39,944 nt of DNA from JANWHF01 sp036276235 (lineage in GTDB: Bacteria; Planctomycetota; Phycisphaerae; Tepidisphaerales; Tepidisphaeraceae), in NCBI GenBank assembly GCA_036276235.1, contig DATBDZ010000196.1, forward strand, positions 1 through 39,944, given 5' to 3'. A program made the position numbers and the translations under genes. Every line of letters starts with the position of its first letter. Within the stretch, counting starts at the first letter, position 1. Shown in pieces: positions 30,664 to 39,172 of this stretch. The notes under the pieces are model-generated. The model ran no database searches. It was given only the letters and a program-made list of their open reading frames with translations, and was not told where the DNA came from.

Positions 30664-30888
30664 GTGCCCGATCAGCCTGCGCGCTTGCCGGAGGGCGCTG
30701 CGATCAGTGTCAGCGTGCACGAGCAGCATGATGACCACGGGATGGTCCACATCGTTCGCCGCCGGATTCTGGGCAGGTCCGTTGAACAGCGCCGCCATCT
30801 GCTAGCGGCACAATCCCGCCTGCTTCAAAACCATTACCAATCCGACGCCGACTGCTCTAATCTCGGGAGCGGAGATATTGTTGAGTAG
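30664..30888 (+). pseudogene. Remnant of a MazE/AbrB-style antitoxin gene without toxin
   Basis: From GTG 30664 the frame reads 74 codons beginning VPDQPARLPEGAAISVSVHE and ending RHLLAAQSRLLQNHYQSDAD, SNLGSGDIVE, stop. The upstream in-frame codons add GQI, giving GQIVPDQPARLPEGA, very like the N-terminus of small antitoxins (NGQIVLDEPVELPEG). The end resembles the HYxxDxE...GDIVEY tail of MazF-partner antitoxins, where the final Tyr codon would be TAC; here it is TAG. A TAA lies in frame at 30643 and no ATG precedes. No toxin gene follows: downstream is the repeat island. Resemblance is from pattern memory only, hence low confidence. Confidence 0.42.
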
Positions 30889-30956
30889 CGGCTCACCTCC
30901 ACGTTAAAGCAAACGCTCGGTTCGAAGCTGCGTGCATTCTCCCCTCGGCAATCTGC

Positions 30957-31250
30957 GCGGCTTCCTCATCACGTTCGTTTGGCTGAAGTGGCGAGCGACG
31001 GAAGGGGGTCGGGAGTCCTTCCCATTGGGCAGCTGCCGATCTCCACCCTTGGGCGACGGAAGGGGGTCGGGAGTCCTTCTTGTTGAGCAACTGTTGGTTT
31101 CAATGCTGGGCGCGAGGCTCGCACAAGACACTCTCCAGTTACGCTGCTGGTCCACAAGAAGGACTCCCGACCCCCTTCGGCGGCCACGAGACACTCTCCA
31201 GCCGTCGGTCCAGCAGAAGTACTCCCGACCCCCTTCGGCGGCCCGGGACC
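30957..31250. repeat. Repeat island with GGGGGTCGGGAGTCCTTC units and a copy of the DUF1152 3' end
   Basis: Direct units GCGACGGAAGGGGGTCGGGA at 30995 and 31053 face inverted units (GACTCCCGACCCCCTTCGGC and similar) at 31163 and 31221, the last two preceded by GACACTCTCCAG. 30957-30995 (GCGGCTTCCTCATCACGTTC...GAAGTGGCGAG) copies the 3' end of the DUF1152 gene (31325-31365). The rest of 30889-31309 shows no gene. Confidence 0.87.
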
Positions 31251-31309
31251 TTAACGGGCGCGGCACGGTAAACAGTTACGAATCTCGAATAGTGTGGTCG
31301 CTCGCCACG

Positions 31310-32266
31310 TCACATCGGCAAGCCGCGCCATTTCCTCATCACGTTCGTCTTACTGAAGTGGTGAGTTTCGATCACATCGCTCACTTGATCGTAACTGGCC
31401 AAATCGCGCAGGGCGTCGAGGTATTGGATTCGCCGGGCTACCTGCTCGAGCCGGAAGCACCAATACATCGACATCAGCGGGTTGATGAATAGCTCGCTGC
31501 CTGTCGTTCGTTCGACGCGATGGAAGTTGCCGAAGCGGCCTTCCAGCGCCGAGAGAATCGATGTGAGGACGATGCTCGGGCGCTCGGCGGTTTCGGCCAG
31601 CACATACTCCGTCGCTTCCACAAACTGCTGCGCTTCGGGCATCTGTGCCGTCAGCGAGAAGGCGCCGAGGTATCCGCCGGCTCGGCTCAAATCTGCAACC
31701 GCCTCAAGAACATGCGCATGGCAGACGCCATGAAACGTATCGATGCCAAAGCCGAGGCAGACGAGCATCTTTCGCGGAACGTCGATCTGATCGACGGCGC
31801 AGATGCTGCTCATGTCTTCGACCGGCGTGCCCAGGCCCTCTTCGTCGCCGCGCATGAGGCTGTCGGTGCCGCCGTCGGCGAGGATGATCGTGTCGATCTC
31901 GTGTTTCTGAACCAGCGCGCGATATCCTTCCGCCAGCCGCTTCGGGCCGACGAGATGAAAGCAATAAACGGGCACCTGCTCGCCGCGCTTTGCAAACCAT
32001 GCCGAAAGGTGCTTCTCGGGGAAATAATTCTGCCCGTTGTCCGAATCCGCCCGAACTTCAGCAAGAAATGGCGTCACCTGCCTTTCCCAGAGAACAGGAA
32101 CTTTCGAAAACGAAAGGTTGGCCAGCGTGACGTTCTTGCCCGCCGCGCGCAGACCAAAATAAAGCGGCAGGCCGCTAAACACATCAAACCCGCCGCCCGC
32201 CCCGCCGATCAAGACGTTGCGGGCGTCACAAAGCTCGTCGAAAATTGGAAGCCGCAAAAAGTCCAT
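31310..32266 (-). CDS. DUF1152 domain protein
   Basis: 318 residues of a cytosolic protein of the DUF1152 family, which is known only as a conserved domain. Landmarks are RNVLIGGAGGGFDVFSGLPL (a glycine-rich N-terminal loop like a nucleotide-binding region), DTIILADGGTDSLMRGDEEG (the best-conserved DGGTDS motif), MLVCLGFGIDTFHGVCHAH and MPEAQQFVEATEYV. The C-terminus ends HFSKTNVMRKWRGLPM. A nucleotide or phosphate ligand is possible but not known. ATG 32264-32266 lacks a clear Shine-Dalgarno. The last 40 bases are copied in the repeat island downstream (30957-30995), which suggests this island was formed from or next to the 3' end of this gene. It is divergent from the FkbM gene. Confidence 0.88.
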   Translation of the reverse strand: MDFLRLPIFDELCDARNVLIGGAGGGFDVFSGLPLYFGLRAAGKNVTLANLSFSKVPVLWERQVTPFLAEVRADSDNGQNYFPEKHLSAWFAKRGEQVPVYCFHLVGPKRLAEGYRALVQKHEIDTIILADGGTDSLMRGDEEGLGTPVEDMSSICAVDQIDVPRKMLVCLGFGIDTFHGVCHAHVLEAVADLSRAGGYLGAFSLTAQMPEAQQFVEATEYVLAETAERPSIVLTSILSALEGRFGNFHRVERTTGSELFINPLMSMYWCFRLEQVARRIQYLDALRDLASYDQVSDVIETHHFSKTNVMRKWRGLPM

Positions 32267-32371
32267 GGGAAGGGATCATAGGCGTGTTGCGGTTGCACGG
32301 CTCACAACCCCTCCATATGCTTGCTGCCAACGAAAAGACAGCGCGCATTGAGCCAGGATTGGGCACTAAAA

Positions 32372-33235
32372 ATGAAAAAGCTTAGAGCAAAGGTGAAGCG
32401 GCACATCGTGGATTTTGTTGATCGCCGATTCAACAGCTTCACGCACGATGTCGATGGGAAGCGATTCAGGATCCCCGTCGTCAATGGTATTTGGCCAAAG
32501 AACTTTGGCGAGAAGTGGATGTCCGTGCTCATTCGCAAGCTGCTTCGCGCCAGTCCGGGCGTTTTCGTGGACATCGGCGTCAACACCGGCCAGACTCTTC
32601 TCAAGGTAAAATCAATCGACGATCAGGTGCGATACGTCGGCATCGAGCCAAACAGCGTGTGCATCAACTACGTCCATCGATTGATCGTCGAAAACACCTT
32701 CCGGAATTCCGACATCGTTCCGGTGGGCGCTTCGGATCGCGAGGGACTGCTGTGGCTGGAATTCTATTCGGAGGACGAATCGGATACTTGTGCCTCGACC
32801 GTCGAGAACCTGCGGCCGGGGAACGCGACCGGCGTCAAGAAATGCATTCCTGTGGCAACGCTGGATCTCATCCGAAACCACATGCAATTGCCGAAGATCG
32901 GGATCATCAAAATTGATGTCGAAGGCGCCGAGCGGGAAGTCTTCAGAGGCATGAGGCAGTCCGTCACGAGCGATCGGCCAATGATCATCGTCGAGGTTTT
33001 GCACGCCGCCAATGCGGAAAGACTGCCGGACTTCTCCGAAAGAGTCAGCGAAATGAGTGCAATCCTGAAGGCCCTGGACTATCGGGTCTTCCGCATTCAG
33101 AAGACAGAAGACGACCAGGAAATCCGTTCCTTCGCCCCCCTTCCGTCATTTGACGTCAAGATCTGGGACAGCACCAGCCGCACCGAGTGTGACTATGTGT
33201 GCGCGCCGGCGGAGAAGGTGCATGTGTTGGAATGA
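32372..33235 (+). CDS. FkbM family methyltransferase
   Basis: 287 residues from ATG 32372 (a frame upstream is open from 32321 but adds poor sequence). SAM-dependent methyltransferase of the FkbM group: motif I VFVDIGVNTGQTLLK (E/DxGxxxG type), YVGIEPNSVCINY (acidic end of strand 2), then SDIVPVGASDREG and the IGIIKIDVEGAEREVFRGM motif that defines the family. Members O-methylate sugars in polysaccharides, antibiotics or glycoproteins. A glycosyltransferase gene lies just beyond, on the opposite strand, which fits a role in surface glycan modification, but the substrate is not deducible. The TGA overlaps the ATG of the next gene (ATGA, 33232-33235), suggesting coupling with the zinc-ribbon membrane protein. 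Confidence 0.92.
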   Translation: MKKLRAKVKRHIVDFVDRRFNSFTHDVDGKRFRIPVVNGIWPKNFGEKWMSVLIRKLLRASPGVFVDIGVNTGQTLLKVKSIDDQVRYVGIEPNSVCINYVHRLIVENTFRNSDIVPVGASDREGLLWLEFYSEDESDTCASTVENLRPGNATGVKKCIPVATLDLIRNHMQLPKIGIIKIDVEGAEREVFRGMRQSVTSDRPMIIVEVLHAANAERLPDFSERVSEMSAILKALDYRVFRIQKTEDDQEIRSFAPLPSFDVKIWDSTSRTECDYVCAPAEKVHVLE

Positions 33236-33834
33236 TAGAGGATGACCCACAACAGAAACCCGCGCGGCGCATCCTCTTCAACGGGCTGGCGGTCGTGTCG
33301 GCGGCACTTTGTTTGGCGGTTGCCGTCTTTGGGCTGCGAAGCTTTGTGGTCGGCGAATCGGTCGGCATCGCGGCGCGACATGAACCGGAATATGTCGGCG
33401 AGTCTTTGTCTGCCCCCGTGTCATCGTTTTTGTTTGTGGGCTCCGAGGGCGGGCGATTGCAGATTCAGAGGAATTATCGAGCTGGAAAGGCGTTGGTCAT
33501 CCCGCCGTACGATCGCACATGGACAACGGAGACGTTCAATCGCTCGGATAAAGACATTCGTCATTGGATGATTCCAGGGATCACGCTGTTTTCAAGCCCG
33601 TTCGATTTGCGCGGAGGCCGGGAGCACGTCGGCTATAGCGTGATCATAGTCGATTGGTGGCTGTTGGCGATCATCAGTGCGGTCCTGCCTGTAAGCTGGA
33701 TTGTGATCGCCGGCCCCGGCTTCATTGAAAAGCGCCGGGTTCGTCGTCGAGGGCGCTGCGCTTGTGGCTATGACCTCCGCGCGACGCCACTTCGATGCCC
33801 GGAGTGCGGGGCCGAGCCGGTGCCGACAAGATAA
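33232..33834 (+). CDS. Two-TM planctomycete membrane protein with C-terminal zinc ribbon
   Basis: 200 residues, start ATG 33232 overlapping the FkbM stop. Topology as in 19148-19681: basic N-terminus, membrane segment ILFNGLAVVSAALCLAVAVFGL, an extracytoplasmic domain of about 100 residues (FVGSEGGRLQIQRNY, DKDIRHWMIPGITLF), a second segment near WWLLAIISAVLPVSWIVIAG, then a positively charged stretch (EKRRVRRRGR). The ribbon at the end is CACGYDLRATPLRCPECG: Cys176 and Cys178 are only one residue apart where the paralogue has CxxC, so the first knuckle is altered, though it may still bind zinc through a shifted Cys. The family is lineage-specific and uncharacterised. Its coupling to a methyltransferase gene here and not in the other copy suggests no fixed partner. 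Confidence 0.8.
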   Translation: MIEDDPQQKPARRILFNGLAVVSAALCLAVAVFGLRSFVVGESVGIAARHEPEYVGESLSAPVSSFLFVGSEGGRLQIQRNYRAGKALVIPPYDRTWTTETFNRSDKDIRHWMIPGITLFSSPFDLRGGREHVGYSVIIVDWWLLAIISAVLPVSWIVIAGPGFIEKRRVRRRGRCACGYDLRATPLRCPECGAEPVPTR

Positions 33835-33837
33835 ATC

Positions 33838-34989
33838 TCAACCTGAACCACTGCCCGTTAACGTTGCCAGCAGTTGATCGACCACTAATCTCCATGTGAA
33901 GCGCGAAGCGACATATTCCGGACCGGCCGCCCTGGCCTGTTGTGTAAAGCTCTGGTCTTCCAACACTCTGCACATGTGCGCGAACAAGCTGTCGAAATTG
34001 GGGACAAGCAGCCGGCCCGGCTGAGCGTCCGGAGTTGCTTCCGTCGTTGATTCAATTTTCAGGCGAAAATTGTCGTTCGTGAATTCATCGGTCGGCCCTC
34101 CAGCGGTGCAGATGAGCGGGAGGCCGCAGGCGGCGGCCTCCAGCGCCGGGAGATTGAATCCTTCGGCGTTGTACGGGCTTACATAAACGTCGGCGGATTG
34201 ATTGAGCTCCGCCATGCGCGCCATGGGCCAGACGCCGCCCCAGTAGCCGAGGCGCGGCTGCACGAGCGCGATCTGTGCCTCCGTCAGCTCCTTTGCCGCC
34301 TCCTTGAGGAGATTGGCCGATCCGAACAGCGGGTCGATGCCCTTGAGCGCCAGCCGCGCGCGGGGATGCCGCGCCACAACGGCGGCGAACGCTCGAAGCA
34401 GCAGGCCGATGTTCTTATTTGCGGTCATGGCGCCGATGTGAAGGAATACGAAATCATGCTCGCAGCCGGCCTTTCGCCGAATGGACTCGCGCGCCGGTGG
34501 TGACGGCGGATGAAAGATCGCCGGGTCGATGCCATGCGGCACCACCGCGATTCGCGATGACGCCACGCCGCTCTCGATCAGCCGATCGCGCGACCAGTTG
34601 GAAGGCGTAACGATGAGAGCATCTGATTGCTGCATCGCCTCCCGGACGCTCACGGCGCCCACGAAATAATTCGGCCGCAGCGCCGATTGCACGGTGGCAA
34701 AGACCGCCGTGCGCGACGCCGACGACGGGCGCATATCGTAAGGAAATGCGATACGAAAAGTGGCGTCGAGCTGCTGCCCTGGCGGCGGCGGCGAGATTGC
34801 CGCCAGGCTCTGCTCGGCCTCGGCGGCGAATATCCCGCGCGTTTGCCGCCAGTCAGGGTGCGCGAGCGGAGCGTCGCGGTGATACAGCGTGACGCTTTGG
34901 CGCTGGAGCATCTCCAGGCATTGGAACTGGTTCACCAGCGAGTAGGAGTGCGGCAGAAACCGCCAGCCCTCGACGAGCACGTTCGCCAT
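33838..34989 (-). CDS. Family 4-type glycosyltransferase
   Basis: 383 residues from ATG 34987-34989 (GAGGGAC directly upstream; a start farther out would add 13 residues). GT-B fold of the GT4 type. The C-terminal half has the recognised features: VVPHGIDPAIFHP (end of the N-terminal domain and linker), FVFLHIGAMTANKNIGLLLRAF, then SADVYVSPYNAEGFNLPALEA with the ExFxxxxxE-like EGFNLPALE motif, and AACGLPLICTAGGPTDEF. The N-terminal domain is acceptor-specific (MANVLVEGWRFLPHSYS). It would transfer a sugar from a nucleotide sugar to a glycan or glycoprotein. It lies convergent with the zinc-ribbon gene, two bases apart, and is next to FkbM, suggesting a small surface-glycan set. The substrate is unknown. 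Confidence 0.9.
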   Translation of the reverse strand: MANVLVEGWRFLPHSYSLVNQFQCLEMLQRQSVTLYHRDAPLAHPDWRQTRGIFAAEAEQSLAAISPPPPGQQLDATFRIAFPYDMRPSSASRTAVFATVQSALRPNYFVGAVSVREAMQQSDALIVTPSNWSRDRLIESGVASSRIAVVPHGIDPAIFHPPSPPARESIRRKAGCEHDFVFLHIGAMTANKNIGLLLRAFAAVVARHPRARLALKGIDPLFGSANLLKEAAKELTEAQIALVQPRLGYWGGVWPMARMAELNQSADVYVSPYNAEGFNLPALEAAACGLPLICTAGGPTDEFTNDNFRLKIESTTEATPDAQPGRLLVPNFDSLFAHMCRVLEDQSFTQQARAAGPEYVASRFTWRLVVDQLLATLTGSGSG

Positions 34990-35044
34990 GTCCCTCGATT
35001 GTAGCGGTCGCATGCCGTGAATGATCAAACCTGAAACTCCGCGC

Positions 35045-37921
35045 TTAAATTGGCTTGAACCTCGGATCAGTTGCCGTGTTGACCAGCGTCGTTTGGATCT
35101 GGACCACGGCCGGCAAGTTGGCGGCGAGGATGCGGCTGCCGCTTTCCATTGTGCCGCCGACGAAGAACTTGCCGATTGAACTGCCGGCGATCAGAACATC
35201 ATCGCCATCCAGATATTGTCCATTCTCTGGATTGAGGCCGGCGGCGAAGAGGCAGGTGCTGACCGGGCCGGCGACGGAAACCGAGCTGATGACGGCTGCG
35301 CCGAAGGTGTCGTCGCCGCCGCCTTTGAAGTGGTCGGCGCCGAAGCCGGTGCCGGCGAGGATTCCGCCGTTGATCCAGCCGTTTCCTTTGACGACCACGC
35401 GTCCGACGTTGCCGACGGTCCCCCACAGGCCGCCGTCGATGCCGCCAGCCGTGACGCTCTTGATATCGAGCCCCGGGGCGGTCAGCGACATCACCGGATC
35501 AAAATCGCCCAGACAACTGATCGTGCCGATCGTCGGGGCGGAAATCAGGCCGGGGTTTGTTCCCGTCCAGGCTTTCATCTTCATGGACGTGATAGGCGAC
35601 GCGGTGATGAGCGTGACGGTATCGACGCTGCCAAAAGTCATCTTCGTCGGCACGCCCGAGCCGCCGATCGTGATGTGGTTGTTGCTGAGAGCTCCCAGCG
35701 TCAAGGTCTTGAGCGTGCCGGTGATGTTCAGCGAGATGCCCAGCAATATTTTGCTGTTGCCGAAGCTGGAAAGCGAGCCGTTGACGTTGATCTGTCCGGG
35801 CGCAACAAAGCCGTTGCCGCCCTTCTTGGTCATGTTGATCTTGCTGGCGGCGGTGGTGCCGTTGGTGGTGATGATGGCGCCGATTCCAGTGACGGATCCG
35901 GTTCCCGCCCCGCTGATGGAATAGGTGACCAGGCCGCCCTCAGAGGTTGTCTGTTGAAGCTTCACATTGTGGCGGGCGCCGACCGTTCCAAACTGGTGAA
36001 CGACTTGGAACGATTGCGGCGCAGGGCCGAAGCCGGCAGAAACATCGCTGCTGGTCAGGCCGGAAATCGGCGTCAGTTGAGCCAGAATCTGATAAAACCC
36101 ATCGGGCATCGTCAACGGGATCACGAAATTCGCGGACAGCTGCAAGCTCTTGCCGGGCGTGAGCTTGATCGAGTGACTGGCCAATGAAGGAACTGGAAGC
36201 TGGAGGGACGAGCCATCAATGATGCCATTGCTCGAGGCGTACAGCTTGACGGCGACCTGGCCCGCGCCGGCAAGATTGCCATGGTCGGCAATGACCAGCT
36301 TCGCACTGACTTTGTCGCCGGGAACGGCGACCGCGGGAATCTTGATACTGGAGATCTGAACGTCGATGGCCGGGCTGTTCGCCGCGGCACTGGCGATCAC
36401 GGTTTGCGTGATCGGCTGCGAGTTAGAGACCTGATATTGGCTGCTGCCGCTGAACTGCGCAGTGATGGCATGATCGCCGACACCAAGCTGCGAGGTCGCC
36501 AGAGTTGCCAGGCCGTTGATCAGCGTGCCGCTTCCGATGGGTGATGCGCCGTCGAAGAAAGTCACCGTGCCTGCGGGGGTGAGGCCAGGCTGGCCGCTCA
36601 CGGTGGCGATCAGCTGAACGACCTGCCCCTGCACGGATGTTGCCATGTTCGAGGTCACGGTCGTCGTGCTGGCGGTGCTGCTGGCGTTGGCGAGCAAATG
36701 CACCACCTGATTGACCGGATCAACCACCAGCACATCGGCGCGCACGCCGTTGGTAAAGGGCGTGGCGACGATGGGGCCGGCAACGCCGCCGGAATCGAAA
36801 AAGAGCGGCGCATCGTAGGTGCCGTCACCATGGCCGCGCAGGATCGCAACCGTATTGGCGTGGGCCGTGCTGTTAGGACCAATGCTGGCGGCCAGATCAA
36901 AGATACCATCGCCGTCAAAATCGGCGGCGGTCAGCGAGACGATCTGATTGACGCCGGTTCCCAGGGAAACGCTGGTCGGCGTGAACGAGCCGTTGTTGTG
37001 CTGATTGATGAGTACCGTGATGACTCCGGCCTGGCCCGCCTGATCGGCGCCGGGTGCCAGGGCGATATCGACGAAGCCGTCCTTGTTGAAATCGGCGGCG
37101 ATCACCAAATCGTCGCCGTTGCCCGCGGCGTAGGGAAGTACGGTATTAAAGCTGCCGTCGCCGCGGCCATATTGGATGCCAAAGGGCGTGGCGATATCGA
37201 GCTTCTGGTCGCCGTTGTAATCGCTGGCGACAATCGTTTCGAAGATATTGTCGTTGGTAAATCCCGGCGCGCCGGTAAAGGTGGCGTCGCCATTTCCATC
37301 CAGTTGATCGGTGGTGGGACGGTCGGCTCCTCCGTTGCTGGCGCTGGAGGAAAGCAGATCAACGTGGTTGTCGTTGTTGGCGTCGCCGAAGGTGACCGAG
37401 AGCGGGTTGCTGCCGATGGACGGGAAGGTGCCCTCGTTAAAAAACGTGCCGTCACCTCGGTTGACCATCACGATCAGCTGTCCGCTCGCGTGGTCGGTTG
37501 CTTCCATCGCCTGGACGATGTCGAGGTGGCCATCATTGTTCACATCCACAAGCTGCAGCGCGCTGGTATTGAGCAGTGTGTTGGGGAGCGTTACGAAGCC
37601 GCCGTTCTGGACACTGCCGTCCGTGCCGCTGGTCAGGATGTAGTCAACGTTTGTGCCGGCATTGGTGATGTCGGAGACGACGGCATCAGGCAAGCCATCG
37701 CCATTCACATCTCCGAACACGATCCCTCCCAGGTGGGGAGTGCTGCCGAAGGTGATGGTTTGGGGCAGGCCCAGGCCGATCGAAAACAACGCTCGCTGCT
37801 CGAGCCGTTCGACTGCCGCCGTACTGGCGGATCGAAGCGCGCTGCGACGCGTCGTCTTCTTTTGGCCTGAGTTTTGTGTGCGAGTCGTGAACGAACCAGT
37901 GCAATGGCGGTCAAAGAGCAT
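35045..37921 (-). CDS. Giant secreted FG-GAP repeat protein with Ig-like domain and variant LEPR motif
   Basis: 958 residues from ATG 37919-37921 (a TTG nine bases upstream is the alternative). Residues 37-47 read VERLEQRALFS, a variant of the LEPR-XLL signal with Gln for Pro. Residues about 65-385 hold five or six FG-GAP/VCBS repeats with calcium-binding patterns: DVNGDGLPDAV, DVNNDGHLDIV, DANNDNHVDLL, DYNGDQKLDIA, DFNKDGFVDIA, DFDGDGIFDLA, forming a beta-propeller. About 400-490 is an Ig-like domain (AGTVTFFDGASPIGSGTL, GVGDHAITAQFSGSSQYQ). About 500-620 resembles a CARDB-type domain. The last 300 residues are a repetitive beta-solenoid (GNVGRVVVKGNGWINGGILA). The protein is probably a calcium-dependent surface or adhesive protein; partners are unknown. 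37922-38042 holds no gene. Confidence 0.9.
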   Translation of the reverse strand: MLFDRHCTGSFTTRTQNSGQKKTTRRSALRSASTAAVERLEQRALFSIGLGLPQTITFGSTPHLGGIVFGDVNGDGLPDAVVSDITNAGTNVDYILTSGTDGSVQNGGFVTLPNTLLNTSALQLVDVNNDGHLDIVQAMEATDHASGQLIVMVNRGDGTFFNEGTFPSIGSNPLSVTFGDANNDNHVDLLSSSASNGGADRPTTDQLDGNGDATFTGAPGFTNDNIFETIVASDYNGDQKLDIATPFGIQYGRGDGSFNTVLPYAAGNGDDLVIAADFNKDGFVDIALAPGADQAGQAGVITVLINQHNNGSFTPTSVSLGTGVNQIVSLTAADFDGDGIFDLAASIGPNSTAHANTVAILRGHGDGTYDAPLFFDSGGVAGPIVATPFTNGVRADVLVVDPVNQVVHLLANASSTASTTTVTSNMATSVQGQVVQLIATVSGQPGLTPAGTVTFFDGASPIGSGTLINGLATLATSQLGVGDHAITAQFSGSSQYQVSNSQPITQTVIASAAANSPAIDVQISSIKIPAVAVPGDKVSAKLVIADHGNLAGAGQVAVKLYASSNGIIDGSSLQLPVPSLASHSIKLTPGKSLQLSANFVIPLTMPDGFYQILAQLTPISGLTSSDVSAGFGPAPQSFQVVHQFGTVGARHNVKLQQTTSEGGLVTYSISGAGTGSVTGIGAIITTNGTTAASKINMTKKGGNGFVAPGQINVNGSLSSFGNSKILLGISLNITGTLKTLTLGALSNNHITIGGSGVPTKMTFGSVDTVTLITASPITSMKMKAWTGTNPGLISAPTIGTISCLGDFDPVMSLTAPGLDIKSVTAGGIDGGLWGTVGNVGRVVVKGNGWINGGILAGTGFGADHFKGGGDDTFGAAVISSVSVAGPVSTCLFAAGLNPENGQYLDGDDVLIAGSSIGKFFVGGTMESGSRILAANLPAVVQIQTTLVNTATDPRFKPI

Positions 37922-38042
37922 CGATATCAACCTCGTTATGGAATGCGTTCCTCGGGGTGGGGCATGACTCCGCTCCAGGGCACTGCCCGAGTGATCAATT
38001 CTAACCCCTATACGACCAAAAGCACGGTTGGGTGCGGTGCTC

Positions 38043-38768
38043 TCATTCTCCGCTCATACCGGCCGCGGCAGCGTCGATTAGCCACAGCAAATGGCCGTTT
38101 TCGGGTTGAATAAGCTGGATGGGAAGGTTATCCGGATCGCGCGGGCCCTCTAAAACCTGCGTCAATCGGTCGGATTTATCCGCGCCGGCAACCAGAATTA
38201 CCACGCATCGCGCCCGATTGATAAACGGCGCGCTCAGCGTAATCCGCCAGGTATTCAGTTTTGGGACGTGATTGGCAACGCACCGATGCTGCCGTTCGTG
38301 CAGGGCGTCGGTTCCCGGAAACAAGCTTGCGGTATGGCCGTCATCCCCCATCCCCAGCAGCACAAGATCAAGCCCGCCGTCGCCAAACTTTTCCTTGAGC
38401 ATCTGACCATATTCCTTGGCGGCTTCTTGCGGATCGATCTCGCCGCGCATGCGGTGAATCTGATCGGGCGGGATCGGGAGCCGATCGAGCATCGTGCGCT
38501 TTGCCATCCCGTAGTTGCTCTGCGGCGAATCGGGAGGCACGCAGCGCTCATCGCCAAAAAAAATCTCAACCTTCGACCAATCGATCTTCGATCGATACGG
38601 TTCATCGGCGAGCAATGCGAAAAGCGTTTCGGGTGTATGACCACCCGAAAGCGCGATCGAAAAGCGACCTTCGCGGGCAACCGCCTGAGCGGCCGATTCG
38701 ACGATCACCTCAGCCGCCTCGTGCGCAATGGCGGCGACATCCGGCAAAACTTTAATCTGTTTGTCCAT
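38043..38768 (-). CDS. pgl: 6-phosphogluconolactonase
   Basis: 241 residues of the NagB/RpiA-fold SOL/DevB family. It hydrolyses 6-phosphogluconolactone in the oxidative pentose phosphate pathway, in the cytoplasm. Landmarks: FSIALSGGHTPETLFALLA (phosphate-binding GG loop), VEIFFGDERCVPPDSPQSNYG (the FxxDERxVP and SNYG signatures), DLVLLGMGDDGHTASLFPGT (the GMGxDGHTASLFPG motif with the catalytic region), and a C-terminal DAAAAG. All are intact. The start is ATG 38766-38768, since the preceding 16 in-frame codons (RNPSLDRTLSP) look untranslated, though no good Shine-Dalgarno is visible. It stands between two unrelated genes; no zwf or gnd is adjacent. The reading to DevB rather than glucosamine-6-phosphate deaminase rests on the SNYG and GHTASLFPG motifs. 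Confidence 0.95.
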   Translation of the reverse strand: MDKQIKVLPDVAAIAHEAAEVIVESAAQAVAREGRFSIALSGGHTPETLFALLADEPYRSKIDWSKVEIFFGDERCVPPDSPQSNYGMAKRTMLDRLPIPPDQIHRMRGEIDPQEAAKEYGQMLKEKFGDGGLDLVLLGMGDDGHTASLFPGTDALHERQHRCVANHVPKLNTWRITLSAPFINRARCVVILVAGADKSDRLTQVLEGPRDPDNLPIQLIQPENGHLLWLIDAAAAGMSGE

Positions 38769-38907
38769 GGCGGGTGATAAGGTGCGATCTAGCGAGGGAT
38801 TTCGCAAGTGCCGCAAGTCTGAAGGCGCAGGGTGTGGCGCTAAGTGTGGCGAACGGCAATGATGGGCAGATCAAGTTGGATTTGAGTTTTCCCTCCACGC
38901 GCAACCC

Positions 38908-38937
38908 GTCATGCTGAGGTACTCCGAAGCATGACGG
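38908..38937. repeat. Single arm of the P5 repeat
   Basis: CCGTCATGCTGAGGTACTCC followed by GAAGCATGA matches one arm of 25921-25994; the complementary arm is not present. It lies between pgl and the cobalamin adenosyltransferase gene; the rest of 38769-39172 has a P1 element (39020-39078) and no gene. Confidence 0.85.
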
Positions 38938-39019
38938 TTATTCTGACCTGAACACCTTCCCCACAAGTATCGCCACAAATAAAAGTTACACCCGAAGGCG
39001 CACGTCTGCGCCGAAAATG

Positions 39020-39078
39020 CGGCGGGCAATGCCGCCCTACGCAATGCATTTGCCCGTAGGGCGGGCACTGCCCGCCGG
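39020..39078. repeat. P1 palindromic repeat pair
   Basis: GCGGCGGGCAATGCCGCCCTACG and CGTAGGGCGGGCACTGCCCGCC-type units face each other around CAATGCATTTGCC. Same layout as 1805-1860 (inside xdhC) and 39883-39941. It is about 95 bases beyond the end of the cobalamin adenosyltransferase gene. Confidence 0.92.
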
Positions 39079-39172
39079 CTTTTGTCGGTGCGCGGCACAG
39101 CCGTGTGATGGTTTGGAGTACCGGGACCTGCGGCCCGCAGTTCCATCTTCCATCCTCAAATTGCTCCATCAA

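Noticed and set aside
36698..37870. 390-codon plus-strand frame opposite the FG-GAP protein
   Set aside because: Gly/Val/Ile-rich mirror of the calcium-binding repeats; no start context or family.
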